Part shown: positions 35,823 to 45,013 of the stretch, in pieces
Numbering within the stretch: the stretch's first letter is position 1
Layout of the letters: the number at the start of each line of letters is the position of its first letter
From: Burkholderia sp. FERM BP-3421
GTDB lineage: Bacteria > Pseudomonadota > Gammaproteobacteria > Burkholderiales > Burkholderiaceae
Direction: 5' to 3'
Assembly (NCBI RefSeq): GCF_028657905.1
Contig: NZ_CP117780.1
Location: 1-64,000, forward strand
DNA length: 64,000 nt
Notes under the pieces: model-generated
The model's input: only the letters and a program-made list of their open reading frames with translations
Told to the model about the DNA's origin: nothing
The model's database searches: none
Made by a program: the position numbers and the translations under genes

Positions 35823-36932
35823 ATGCAACTGTCGGTGGAAATCATCGAGTCGATTGAACGGATTGTGCCCGGCGCATACGAATCGTTCTTTCACGCCAGT
35901 GGCGCCTCTCTTTTTTACGATCCGCAGTTCCTGCGTGCGGCGGAACGTTCACCGCTGCTGCCGGCGCTCGGTACCTACTATGTTCTCGTTTTGCATGGGC
36001 GGCGGATCGTCGCGTTCATGCCCGTCTATCTGCAAAGGCTCATGGTCGTCGATCCCCTGGGTGTGCTGAGGCAGAACGCGGGACTCGTGGACGACGGCTG
36101 CGACCTTGCGCTGCTCAGTCATATCATGCACTGCTTCACGAGCACTATCCCGTCGATCGTCGGATCACCGCATGTATATCCGCTGATGTTCGATGCGCTT
36201 GCGGACCTCGCGCAATGCACTGGCGCCCGATACTACGGTTTGCTGAACGTTTGCGACGAAATGCTGCTTGCGGCTGCGATCGATCGCGGCATGCATGTGA
36301 ACTACATGGTGGATCGCTTCTATACGGATCTCGACAGGTTCGGCGACTTCGACGATTTCGTCGAGCAACTACCGGCCGACGGCCGAAGGGAGATGAATCG
36401 CCAGCTTCGGAAATTCACCGCCAGCGGCGCCTGCTCGCAGATCATCGCGCCGCCGTTCGACGGCCGACTGCAACAGCTCGCCGCGCTGTGCCACGCGACC
36501 ACGTCACGCCATGGGACGCCGCAATACTTCCCCACCGTTCCGTTAGCGGAGTTTTGCCGACTTTGCGGCAGCCTCGTGCGCCTGTGCACGATCGAAACCG
36601 GAGGGCGAGTCGTCGGCGGCCTCATATGTTTCGAGGGCCCCGATACGTTCTACACGTGGTCTGCTGGCGTCACGTACGACCAGACGGATTTCAGTCCATA
36701 CACGATCGCGTTCGCGGCGTCGTACCGGTATGCGTTCGAACGCAACCTGCATCGCCTCGAAGGCGGCCGGCTCAACGCGAGAATCAAGACCCGGCTGGGG
36801 ATGCGGCCGGGCCGGCTCTATGCCGTCACGAGCGACGACCTGAAACCCGCTGCCGCTCGCGTCGCCTCACTCAATCACATGGCAGTTTCGGAAACAACTG
36901 ATTCTATCGACTCTTCGTTGCGAAAGGAGTAA
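35823..36932 (+). CDS. FemAB/GNAT-like N-acyltransferase (peptidogalycan type)
   Basis: A 369-residue protein of the PF04339 kind (peptidogalycan biosynthesis proteins, a double GNAT fold). Recognisable segments are SGASLFYDPQFLRAAER near the start, MNRQLRKF in the centre, VVGGLICFEGPDTFYTWSAG and the C-terminal ARIKTRLGMRPGRLY. Such enzymes transfer acyl or aminoacyl groups to an amine. It lies 195 bp downstream of the methyltransferase and only 5 bp upstream of the oxidase gene, so it is certainly co-transcribed with the latter. Confidence 0.8.
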   Translation: MQLSVEIIESIERIVPGAYESFFHASGASLFYDPQFLRAAERSPLLPALGTYYVLVLHGRRIVAFMPVYLQRLMVVDPLGVLRQNAGLVDDGCDLALLSHIMHCFTSTIPSIVGSPHVYPLMFDALADLAQCTGARYYGLLNVCDEMLLAAAIDRGMHVNYMVDRFYTDLDRFGDFDDFVEQLPADGRREMNRQLRKFTASGACSQIIAPPFDGRLQQLAALCHATTSRHGTPQYFPTVPLAEFCRLCGSLVRLCTIETGGRVVGGLICFEGPDTFYTWSAGVTYDQTDFSPYTIAFAASYRYAFERNLHRLEGGRLNARIKTRLGMRPGRLYAVTSDDLKPAAARVASLNHMAVSETTDSIDSSLRKE

Positions 36933-36937
36933 GCCCA

Positions 36938-38332
36938 ATGACTATGCTTAATACGGTTGCATTGGCGGACGATTTCCGCACATTCCCAGCAAGAGTCAAA
37001 GGCCGGGTGCGCTCGCGGCACCATCCCGAGTATGCGGGCTGGCACCGGCGCTCGACGTGGAATGGACGTTCGTTCGAGCGCTATCCCGAGTACATCGTGA
37101 AAGTGGAGTGCGAGGACGACATCGTTCAGGCGATTGACTTCGCGCACGCGCACGGGATGCGCATCAGCGTGCGGGGCGGCGGCCACAGCTACAGCGGCTG
37201 TTTTCTGCGCGAGGGCGGCATGCTTCTCGACCTCTCGGAGATGCAGGACATTCGCGTTGAGGTCGCCGCGCGCCGGGCGATCGTTCAACCTGGCGTGACG
37301 AGCCGCCAGTTGAGCGAAAGCCTCGCCGCGCATGATCTCGCCTTTCCGACTGGCCATGGAGGCGGCGTCGCGATCAGCGGGTTTCTGCTCGGCGGCGGAC
37401 TTGGCATCAATTGCACTTCATGGGGTGGGATGAGCCTCTTCAACGTGCTGGCCATGGACGCCGTCACCGCCGACGGCCGGATCCGCCACCTCAGCGCCGA
37501 CAGCGAGCCTGACCTTTTCTGGGCCGCCAGAGGCTGTGGCCCGACCGCGTTCTTCGTCGTCACCCGCTTCTACCTGGCTTGCGAGCCGCTGCCGCACGCG
37601 ATGACGACCAATACGTATCGTGTGCCGTTCGGAAGACTCGCGGCGCTGTTGACGGAAATCGAACGCATCCGACCCGCCCCGGCCTTGCAGGTCATGCTCG
37701 CGGTGGTCCCATCGGCAAGCGTCACCGCAGCCGAATGCAGCCGCGAAGGCCTGCTCAGTACGATCGCGTTTGCCGACAATGCATCGCAGGCGAACGCATT
37801 GCACGCGGCGCTCGTCTCCAGGCTGCCCGACGGTTGGCTCACGCCGGTGGAAGAAGATCAGGCATCCAGCTTCGAAGCCATTTATAGGCAGACGGATGCC
37901 ATGATGGCCGCGAAGCGCTTCCGGACCGACAACATTCTCACGGACAGGGCGGAAGACGCTGTTCGGATTCTCGCGTCGCATTTGCCTCGCCAACCGTCTC
38001 CGGCAAGCGTGCCGCTCTTCATCTGGCGTGGCATGCACGCGTTTGAGGACGCGGCCTATTCGGCGCACGGCAGGTTCTTCCTGTCGACTTACGCTCAATG
38101 GAACGACGCCGCCGACGACGAAGTCAACCGGGAGTGGCTCAAGTGCTTGTATGACGAGCTCGCGACAGTCGCGTCCGGATGCTATATCAACGAATTTGAC
38201 ATCGAGACGCGCGCACTGGACATCGCCCGCTGCTTCTCCGCGGAAAACTGGCGGCGGCTGGTGGAATTACGGCGGCGCTATGACCCGGACGGCGTCTTTC
38301 ACGATGTCACCACATTGACGCCGCGCGTGTGA
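36938..38332 (+). CDS. FAD-linked oxidase, berberine-bridge-enzyme type
   Basis: A 464-residue flavoprotein with a PCMH FAD domain (about 45-220) and a C-terminal BBE tail (YINEFD to YDPDGVFH). H83 in RGGGHSYSG is the usual 8-alpha FAD attachment. The second attachment Cys of bicovalent family members falls in a GHGGGVAISGF stretch where the position is Gly (G140), so FAD is probably held by one bond only. These enzymes oxidise alcohols, sugars or amine/ring carbons in secondary metabolism. A strong AAAGGAG site precedes ATG 36938. No export signal is visible. Confidence 0.88.
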   Translation: MTMLNTVALADDFRTFPARVKGRVRSRHHPEYAGWHRRSTWNGRSFERYPEYIVKVECEDDIVQAIDFAHAHGMRISVRGGGHSYSGCFLREGGMLLDLSEMQDIRVEVAARRAIVQPGVTSRQLSESLAAHDLAFPTGHGGGVAISGFLLGGGLGINCTSWGGMSLFNVLAMDAVTADGRIRHLSADSEPDLFWAARGCGPTAFFVVTRFYLACEPLPHAMTTNTYRVPFGRLAALLTEIERIRPAPALQVMLAVVPSASVTAAECSREGLLSTIAFADNASQANALHAALVSRLPDGWLTPVEEDQASSFEAIYRQTDAMMAAKRFRTDNILTDRAEDAVRILASHLPRQPSPASVPLFIWRGMHAFEDAAYSAHGRFFLSTYAQWNDAADDEVNREWLKCLYDELATVASGCYINEFDIETRALDIARCFSAENWRRLVELRRRYDPDGVFHDVTTLTPRV

Positions 38333-38609
38333 CATACAACTCGGAAAGAGACCTGCATTTGCCGGAGCGTCACGTGCCGGTGCGTCGCGCATTGCGGTCG
38401 CGCCGCAGCGATCGTGCGGCCACAGCACGCGACCCGCTCCGACCCGCTCCGACTCGGACGCGTCCTCGATGCCGATCGCTCTTTGATGAGGCACGCGAAG
38501 CTCGATGCGGCGGAGCGGTCGATCGATCCGGCCCGGGTCAAGCGGCTCGATCTGTTCGGGAAGGCGGGGGCCGCGATGGACGGCGCACGCCGAGCACAAT
38601 TGACGTTGC

Positions 38610-38815
38610 GGGCCGGTGACGGAGGCGGAGATCCGGCCGTTCGTCGACTTCGCGCAAGCGCTCCGGCCGAAGCCGGCCAACCTCGGTAACGCAAGGGCTG
38701 AGCGGAGACAAGCTCAAGGCCATGTCGCGGGTCTACGACAGGGCGCCGCGCAAGGAAATTCCGGACAAGGGGGCGTCGTTTCGCGACACGCGGTTGTTGT
38801 TGCGTTGCTCGCCGG
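38610..38815 (+). pseudogene. Degraded partial copy of the secreted protein gene at 22992
   Basis: Nucleotide and protein similarity to the N-terminal part of the gene at 22992-24266 is obvious: GPVTEAEIRPFVDFAQALRPKPANLGNA matches GPVTNAEIQSFVDFAQTLQPQPTNVGNA (split here by eye), then, in a shifted frame, MSRVYDRAPRKEIPDK matches MSLVYDIAPRKEILDK. At least one frameshift lies near 38695, and nothing of the last three quarters remains. A relic of duplication. Confidence 0.8.
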
Positions 38816-39359
38816 CGTCCCCCAATCGGCCAGGGCCTGTCCGCCACGCAATCATGAGCCGACTCGCGCGGGCTGCATGCGTCAGGACGCTTGCGGACAG
38901 CAGGTCAGCGCGCGCGGTCAAACGCCGCCGGACATCGATCGCGCCGACGCATGGCCGCCCGTTCGGCTGGTTGGAACGCGCCCGCCGCCTGCTTTCCGGA
39001 CCGGGTCCGCCATCGCCGCCCATTGAAGAAAAGACGATCGCGAAAGTATGCCGGCGGATCACCTATGGATGAATCGCGGTGTTTTTCCTACCATGACTTC
39101 GCCGAAACGACACGTATCGAAGGAAGCCGCCGCACATTTCGGCGAGGAGGGGTCTGGGGAGCAACGGAACAGGGAAGTCAGTTAAGCCCGGCGAACGTAC
39201 CCGAAGTACTTCATAGATCGCTCCCCCCGGTCAATGGGCGCAGCTCTCCACGCGCGATGGACTTCGGCACCGAGAACGAATCGGGAGCGCGACTTGCGTT
39301 TGAGCGGTCCCGGTGTCGGGCTGTCGGCGCACTTGTCGTCGCCTCGTGCGGGCCCCGCG
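38816..39359. other. Intergenic, no gene supported
   Basis: About 540 bp between the relic and the LysE gene. Open frames are Arg/Ser/Pro-rich without similarity to known proteins. Confidence 0.4.
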
Positions 39360-39971
39360 CTAGTCGCTGACGATCGCGATCGCGCCCAGCACGACGAACA
39401 GCGTGCCGGCGAGAAACTGGCCGATCCGTAGCGCGTGGCCGCCCGGCGACACGCGGGCGCGCAACGGATGGGCGAGCAGGATGCAGAACACGTCGGCGGC
39501 GGAAAACAGCAGGTTCGCGCAAGCGCCGAGCAGGAACAGTTGCCAGCCGAGCCCGATCGACGCGTCCGGATCGGTGAATTGCAGCAGGAACGAAAAATAG
39601 AACAGCGCCGATTTCGGATTCGACGCCTCGATGAACGCGCTCGACGACACGACGTTGCGCGGCACGTCGATCGCCGCGTCCTGCCCGACGGGCGCGCGGA
39701 TGCGCTGGATACCGAGCCAGACCAGATAGGCGCCGCCGACCACCTTAAGCACGTGATACAGCATCGGCGACGTCTTCAGCACCGCGACCGCACCGAGCGC
39801 GACGATGCAGATCTGGAAGAAGGCGCCGAGATGAATGCCGAGCGCGGACAGGAAGCCGGCCCGCCGCCCGTGCTGCAGCGTCAACGATACGGTCTGCAGC
39901 AGCGCGGGCCCCGGGATGAAACCGAAGCCGATGCAGGTCAGGCCGAAGAACAGCGCTTGCTCGGGCGACAT
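39360..39971 (-). CDS. LysE/RhtB-family exporter
   Basis: A 203-residue membrane protein with the six-helix LysE/RhtB layout, a GPALLQTVSLTLQHGRRAG segment after helix 1 and the conserved ASNPKSALFYFSF motif near the middle. It exports amino acids or related small polar metabolites. The start ATG (39971) overlaps the stop of the radical SAM gene by one base (TGATG), so its production is coupled to that enzyme, and the substrate may be the enzyme's product or a precursor. Confidence 0.9.
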   Translation of the reverse strand: MSPEQALFFGLTCIGFGFIPGPALLQTVSLTLQHGRRAGFLSALGIHLGAFFQICIVALGAVAVLKTSPMLYHVLKVVGGAYLVWLGIQRIRAPVGQDAAIDVPRNVVSSSAFIEASNPKSALFYFSFLLQFTDPDASIGLGWQLFLLGACANLLFSAADVFCILLAHPLRARVSPGGHALRIGQFLAGTLFVVLGAIAIVSD

Positions 39972-41569
39972 CAGAGATCGTCTCCGATCACGATGCCGAG
40001 CCGGCCGCATTCGCCGCGCACCCGATCGCGCGCGATGGCAAGCCGCTCCTTCGACAGCTCGGGCATGAACACGCCGATATAGTCGTCGATGGCGGCCTCG
40101 CGATCGAAGATATCGACGTTCCGGTAGCGATCGGCCACGTCCTGCCGCCGTGCGCGACTTCCGATCGCGAGACCCAGTCGGGCCGACATCGTTTCAGCCT
40201 CGTCGGGATCGGTCAGATAGCGAAATTCCTTCGAGCCCGGTTCTGGCGACAGCAATTCGATGTCGGCGCTGATGATCACATCCCGCCCGACCTTGAGGAA
40301 TGCGATGTAGGTCTCGATGTTTTCCTCCAGCAACGCCTCGTTCATTCCCAGATGCCCCAGCACGAATCCCGCCTTGATCGCCACGCCATGCGTGCGCGCA
40401 TTGTGCAGCGCACGCAAATTGGCGTCGGCCATCCGCTTCGCGGCCGCCACCGGATCCTTGTTGCGCAGTGGCTTGTTGAGCGCCTGCAGCGAACGCGCGG
40501 CGCCCGCGTCGACGCCCACGAACAGAATGCGGAAGCCGATCCCGCGCATTGCTTTCAGTACCTGCTCCTTCTCCATGCCGTCCGCGCGCGCGTAGCCGAC
40601 CAGGACCGGGCGCGCGTCCGCCGGTAACGCGCGCCACCACGACGGCGTCGACTCCGCCATGTCGAGCATCAGCCGCGCGAACGTGAGCGGCAGTTCGTCG
40701 GCCGTCACGTACAGGTAATCGTAGCCCGCCTCCCACGCGCTGCGGATGACGGACCACGCGTGATCCGCCGGCAGTTCGTTCTTCCACATGCTGCCATACT
40801 GGATCGAGCAGAACGAACAGGCATCGTCGCCGCTGAACTTGATGCAACCGCGCCCGATTTCGACCGGCACGCCCTTGCGTACCTGCCGCCCGGTCAATGC
40901 CAGGATCCGCCGGCCCAGGCGCCGGGTGAAATTCTCGGTGTAGACGGCGGTATGCGGCAAAGTCCGGTCGATCAGGCTGTAGTCGATGACGCGGTTCACC
41001 GCCTCACGAATCGTCGGATCAGCGACGATTCGCCCGGATTCCAGACGAACCGACCCGGGATAAACGCTGGCGGCTCGCGCGTGCTGCCGATCCCTCAGGA
41101 AATCGACCAGACCGCCATACACTTCGTTGCCGACGAATCCGCAGTCGATCAGTTCGCCGTGACGATCGAGGATCTCGCGGCTCAATGCCGTGAAGTGATC
41201 GTTGCCGACCACGATCGCGATATGCGGATCGATGGATTTGACCGCGTGAGCGATCCGGATAGCGGCTTCGTAATTCGCCGTGATCGCACTGAGGCAGACG
41301 GCAAGGGTGCGGCTGGCCCGCTCGCGGACCGCCGTGAGGATACGGTCGAGCGGATGAATCACGCCATCGACATAATGGCCCTCAAAGCCCGGCAGCGCGT
41401 CGACATGAGAAGCCAGCGATAGGATGCCGAGATGCGGGAAATTGGCCCAGTCGGTATGTTGAATGCCCTTCGATACGACGATATTGTTCGCTTCGCCCGC
41501 GCCGTCCGCATCCAGATCGTTGCTGTTCGGCGGATTGATGAAAAATACGATGGCCCTCGGCTCACTCAT
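39971..41569 (-). CDS. Radical SAM enzyme with B12-binding-like N-terminus and unusual Cys motif
   Basis: A 532-residue protein. Residues about 1-160 resemble the cobalamin-binding domain of class B radical SAM enzymes (HLGILSLASHVDALPGFEGH, AIVVGNDHFTALS) but lack a clear DxHxxG loop. The radical SAM core starts at about 235. The cluster cysteines are C242, C251 and C254, spacing CX8CX2C rather than CX3CX2C, within GRGCIKFSGDDACSFCSIQYG; FCSI matches the family. The TIM-barrel region continues to about 430, with DGMEKEQVLKAMRGIGFR typical for the fold. It could be a methylase or other radical catalyst. ATG at 41569 was chosen. Confidence 0.8.
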   Translation of the reverse strand: MSEPRAIVFFINPPNSNDLDADGAGEANNIVVSKGIQHTDWANFPHLGILSLASHVDALPGFEGHYVDGVIHPLDRILTAVRERASRTLAVCLSAITANYEAAIRIAHAVKSIDPHIAIVVGNDHFTALSREILDRHGELIDCGFVGNEVYGGLVDFLRDRQHARAASVYPGSVRLESGRIVADPTIREAVNRVIDYSLIDRTLPHTAVYTENFTRRLGRRILALTGRQVRKGVPVEIGRGCIKFSGDDACSFCSIQYGSMWKNELPADHAWSVIRSAWEAGYDYLYVTADELPLTFARLMLDMAESTPSWWRALPADARPVLVGYARADGMEKEQVLKAMRGIGFRILFVGVDAGAARSLQALNKPLRNKDPVAAAKRMADANLRALHNARTHGVAIKAGFVLGHLGMNEALLEENIETYIAFLKVGRDVIISADIELLSPEPGSKEFRYLTDPDEAETMSARLGLAIGSRARRQDVADRYRNVDIFDREAAIDDYIGVFMPELSKERLAIARDRVRGECGRLGIVIGDDL

Positions 41570-41867
41570 GGCGCAGTTCTCTCGATATTGTGGATCTTGT
41601 CTGGAAACTACTACAACCGGCCAGCCCATGCCTCCGCGGGCAGACGGAACCCTCGGGTGACGACCTTACCGCTTTTCTCGTACGCACGGAAGGGCCCGCG
41701 ACGGCATCCGGCAACGGATGCCGTCCGCCGATATCCGATGCCCGGACCTGGCGTCGACAGGCATGCTGCGCGACGCGCCGCAGACGACATGATAGGCTTG
41801 CGGGCGCCAGATCCAGTCAAGGGCTGTTGTCTGGTGATCGATATGGATTATTGTTTAGGAATATGAA

Positions 41868-42026
41868 ATGTTTATGTTTTTGCCGTTCTTACTGGCGCTT
41901 GCCACGATGGGACAAGTCGCTCGCGGAAAATATACGTCGAGTCTCGTTCTGTTTCTCGTCACCCTGGTCGTGACCCTGGCTTCGTTCGAGCATCATGCAA
42001 CTGATGCGCTCCAACTGACCTTCTAG
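41868..42026 (+). CDS. DUF5993-family small membrane protein
   Basis: A 52-residue protein of two transmembrane helices (about 2-18 and 25-42) with the RGKY turn between them and the EHHATDALQLTF ending typical of DUF5993. These tiny proteins are regularly found just upstream of dsbB-like genes. Here the gap is 15 bp. AGGA lies a few bases upstream of ATG 41868. Role unknown, probably an accessory of the disulfide-forming membrane protein. Confidence 0.8.
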   Translation: MFMFLPFLLALATMGQVARGKYTSSLVLFLVTLVVTLASFEHHATDALQLTF

Positions 42027-42041
42027 TCGCGGGAACAGCGC

Positions 42042-42620
42042 ATGAATGCAACTATCAATCAGCAGGCGGCGCAGCCCGCGTGGAGCAGCCGGAATCTGAA
42101 CAGCCTCGCGCTGTTGGGCGTTTGCCTGGCGTTGGGCATTGCCTTTTACTACCAACTCGCTTTCGGCGAATTGCCCTGTCCGCTTTGTCTGTTGCAAAGG
42201 GCGGGTTTGATTCTCATCGGGATTGGCTTGGCGTTGAACGTGCGGTTCGGCGTACGCGGCCTGCATTACGGCGCGGCGCTCGTCGCAGCCGTGGCGACGG
42301 GCGCGATCGCGGTTCGTCAGGTTCTGCTGCACATCGTTCCCGGCACCGGCGCGTATGGGTCATCCTTGCTCGGCCTCCATTTCTATACCTGGGCCGCCAT
42401 CGCCTCGATCGTGGTCGTGGTGTTCGTCGCGCTCATGCTGCTCTTGCCGGGTGACGAGCGTTCCGGATCGCCATCCAACGATATCAATACGATGGGCAAG
42501 ATAGCCATTGCGCTCTTTCTCGTGATGATCGCGGCGAACCTGGCGTCGACCCTGCTCGAATGCGGATTCGGCCAATGCGCCGACGATCCCGTGGTCTATC
42601 AGTGGTTGAGCCATACCTGA
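42042..42620 (+). CDS. dsbB: Disulfide bond formation protein, DsbB family
   Basis: A 192-residue four-helix membrane protein that re-oxidises a periplasmic thiol oxidase and passes electrons to quinone. The first redox pair is in GELPCPLCLLQR, and the quinone-site Arg follows it. The second pair is not in the usual place between helices 3 and 4; instead a Cys pair occurs near the C-terminus (LECGFGQCADDP), as seen in the DUF5993-associated branch. About five hydrophobic segments are present. No dsbA lies beside it. Confidence 0.88.
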   Translation: MNATINQQAAQPAWSSRNLNSLALLGVCLALGIAFYYQLAFGELPCPLCLLQRAGLILIGIGLALNVRFGVRGLHYGAALVAAVATGAIAVRQVLLHIVPGTGAYGSSLLGLHFYTWAAIASIVVVVFVALMLLLPGDERSGSPSNDINTMGKIAIALFLVMIAANLASTLLECGFGQCADDPVVYQWLSHT

Positions 42621-43163
42621 CGCGAGCGCGTGATCTGTCCAGGCCGACGCCTTCCTGGAGTAGATCGGAATCCTGGAGGTTGGCGCGACTGTGTTGAGTC
42701 GGCGCTTCACCTCAACAAGGGGTGGGGCGCCCTCAGCATCGAGGTCGGATGATGGACGGAAGTAAGGTTCGTCGCGGAAGACCGCGACGGCGGCTTTCGG
42801 TGCAGTGGGCAATCTGACGCCGGCAGCAATGCGATCGGGATGCTGGATGGGCCACCGGGTTGACCGAGTGGCATGGCCGTCGGAGGCACGCCGAGCCTTG
42901 TCGCTGTATCGGATACCGGTTGGCGGCGCGCCGCGCTGCCGGGTTGCCCGTCCTCGCCGGTGCGCTGCGTCGATTTGTCCGTCGCGGACGCCGACCTTCA
43001 TGCTTTCCCTTGCCGTCGCGCCTACGCGCTCAGTCGAGGGGCCGCGACGTCCCCGAGCCATTTCGCGGACGTCTCTTCTGTCCCGGAGAGACGCGCGACG
43101 CGCGCGGCCGCACGCGCCGGCGGCGAGGCCCGTCAAATCGGCACGGATGGCGCACGCCGAGGC
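42621..43163. other. Intergenic, no gene supported
   Basis: About 540 bp. Long overlapping frames on both strands are compositionally odd (Arg/Ala-rich) and show no family features. I see no repeat or clear structure. Confidence 0.4.
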
Positions 43164-44591
43164 TCAGAGGAAATCCCTGATCAGTATCGTCATCCACCGC
43201 CAGGCGCCTCCGCAGCCGGCGGCCCGGCAGCGCGCATCGGGATCCGCCAGCAAGCGGCGCTTGGCATCGCTCACCGGGCTGGCGTTGCGCAGGTAGTACG
43301 CCGCGCTGTCCTGCAAGGGATCGAGGCCGTCCTCGGGGATATCCATCCACAGGCCGTTTTCCGTATTCAGGCGGGCCGACAGCGGATCGAAATTGAAGCT
43401 GCCGAGATAATACCGATGGCCGTCGATGCGGATCAGCTTGGCGTGCATCATGCGGTTCTCCCGGTCGTTGTACTCGCGCACCTCGATCCCGGCATCGACC
43501 AAGCCGGACAGGTCGTCGGCATAGGCGCGGCCGACCGCGGGAAATTCCTGCGTGATGCTCGCCAGCGAGGCGCTCACCAGGATCACGCGGACGCCTTCGC
43601 GCTGCTTGCGCTCAAGCGTCTCGCGCAGTTCCGGCACCAGGATCAGGTAGGGGGTGATGACCAGGATCTCGCGTTGTGCCGTATCGAACGCGGACAGCAT
43701 GTCCTGCAACGTGCCGGGCGAGCGCTTGTCGGGCTCGTCGTGGACATAGCGCAGGCGCTCGCAGGCGATCGGCATCCAGCCAGGATCGACATCCGCACCG
43801 GAAGCGGGCGCGGCGTCGGGATCGGCAGGCCTGTCGGAGGCGGTCGGCGTATCGGCCGCGGCCGGGTTCGCCGCCGGGGCCGTACCGTCGGGCGGAGCCA
43901 GCAGCCACTTGCGCCAATAGCGGATGCGCGCCGGGTCAAGCGTGGCATAACCCCGCGAGAGGCCATAGGGACTTTCGATGCCGAGGAATTTTTCCGGCTC
44001 GGGGTGCACTGCTGCCGGGCTGTCCCAGAACAGGTCGAAATGCCGGTGCATGGCGTGCAGGGCGGAAGCGTCTTGGCCGGCGTCGCCCGACACCATCAGA
44101 TCGCGCTCGCTGAGCCAGTTGCGAAAGCTTGGATCCCAGATCGAGGTGCTGCCGATCACGGCCGTGTCGCCGACCAGGAACAGCTTGTCGTGCATGCGAT
44201 GCGCGATCCCGATGAGATGGGATCGTGGGTGGAAGATTCGCAGTTCGATGCCGGGCGCCACCTCGTGCAGCGCGACGATGAGCTCATCCTCGAGGGGAAA
44301 GTGCGGCTCGGGGCCGATGCCGTCGATCAGCAGCTTGACCGGCACGCCGCGGCGCGCGGCCCCGGCCAGATGACGCAGCAGCAGGCCGCCGGTCTGATCG
44401 ATTTCGAAGATGTAGGCGAGGACGCGGATCTGCTCGGCGGGCGTGGCATGGTCGACCAGTGCGATCCGCGACTGCATCAGCTGGCCGTCGTCGAGATTGG
44501 CGACCAGGTCGACGCATTGCGCGTGGCCCTGCAGGGAAAGGGCAAGCATGCATGCCGGGATGAGCGCCAGGCTTCTTCTTGTGGCGGTCAT
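43164..44591 (-). CDS. Secreted phospholipase D family protein
   Basis: A 475-residue exported enzyme (signal peptide to about residue 25, GHAQ). Two HKD motifs are complete: H134/K136/D142 (HDKLFLVGD followed by GSTS) and H383/K385/D390 (HAKLIRID followed by LGSFNFDP). Each half thus contributes one part of the phosphodiesterase site. A Pro/Ala/Asp-rich linker of about 35 residues (235-270) divides the halves. Likely a periplasmic phosphatidyl-transferring or cleaving enzyme. ATG at 44591 was chosen for the signal peptide. A patatin gene lies on the opposite strand 420 bp away. Confidence 0.92.
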   Translation of the reverse strand: MTATRRSLALIPACMLALSLQGHAQCVDLVANLDDGQLMQSRIALVDHATPAEQIRVLAYIFEIDQTGGLLLRHLAGAARRGVPVKLLIDGIGPEPHFPLEDELIVALHEVAPGIELRIFHPRSHLIGIAHRMHDKLFLVGDTAVIGSTSIWDPSFRNWLSERDLMVSGDAGQDASALHAMHRHFDLFWDSPAAVHPEPEKFLGIESPYGLSRGYATLDPARIRYWRKWLLAPPDGTAPAANPAAADTPTASDRPADPDAAPASGADVDPGWMPIACERLRYVHDEPDKRSPGTLQDMLSAFDTAQREILVITPYLILVPELRETLERKQREGVRVILVSASLASITQEFPAVGRAYADDLSGLVDAGIEVREYNDRENRMMHAKLIRIDGHRYYLGSFNFDPLSARLNTENGLWMDIPEDGLDPLQDSAAYYLRNASPVSDAKRRLLADPDARCRAAGCGGAWRWMTILIRDFL

Positions 44592-45013
44592 GATGCGGTG
44601 AATGGGTTCAAGATGTCTCGGGCCCTGCGTTCTCAAATGTCTGGAATGGCGGAAATCAAATACCTTACGAGTACCTTGTGTTCAGGCACGGCCGAGGCAT
44701 CGTGTCCGGCTGCGATGCGTATTTCACCAGGCCGCCCCTATGCCGCGCACAGGGGGAAGGCATTTGCGTCAAGGATATCTTCATTGGCGAGTGGGGCGGA
44801 AATCCGGCGTTCCGGCGTTCCGGGGCACCGGTGAGCCGCCGGAGACGGCTGAAGCGTGGCGCAAGCGGGCACGCGTGTCGAGGTCCCGGCTGCTCCGGGC
44901 GTTGCCGACTGAGGCAGGCATGATGCGAATTGAGCTGCCTGGCAATTTGTGCGAATCTGTCTCGCCGACCTCGGCGTTCATCCTTTCCTACTGGCCCGTT
45001 TTGTGAGACAAGC
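44592..45013. other. Divergent promoter region between phospholipase D and patatin genes
   Basis: About 420 bp without a supported gene; it should carry both divergent promoters. No clear operator seen. Confidence 0.45.

Noticed and set aside
42360..43136. 258-codon minus-strand frame after dsbB
   Set aside because: Overlaps dsbB and is Arg/Ala-rich without motifs.
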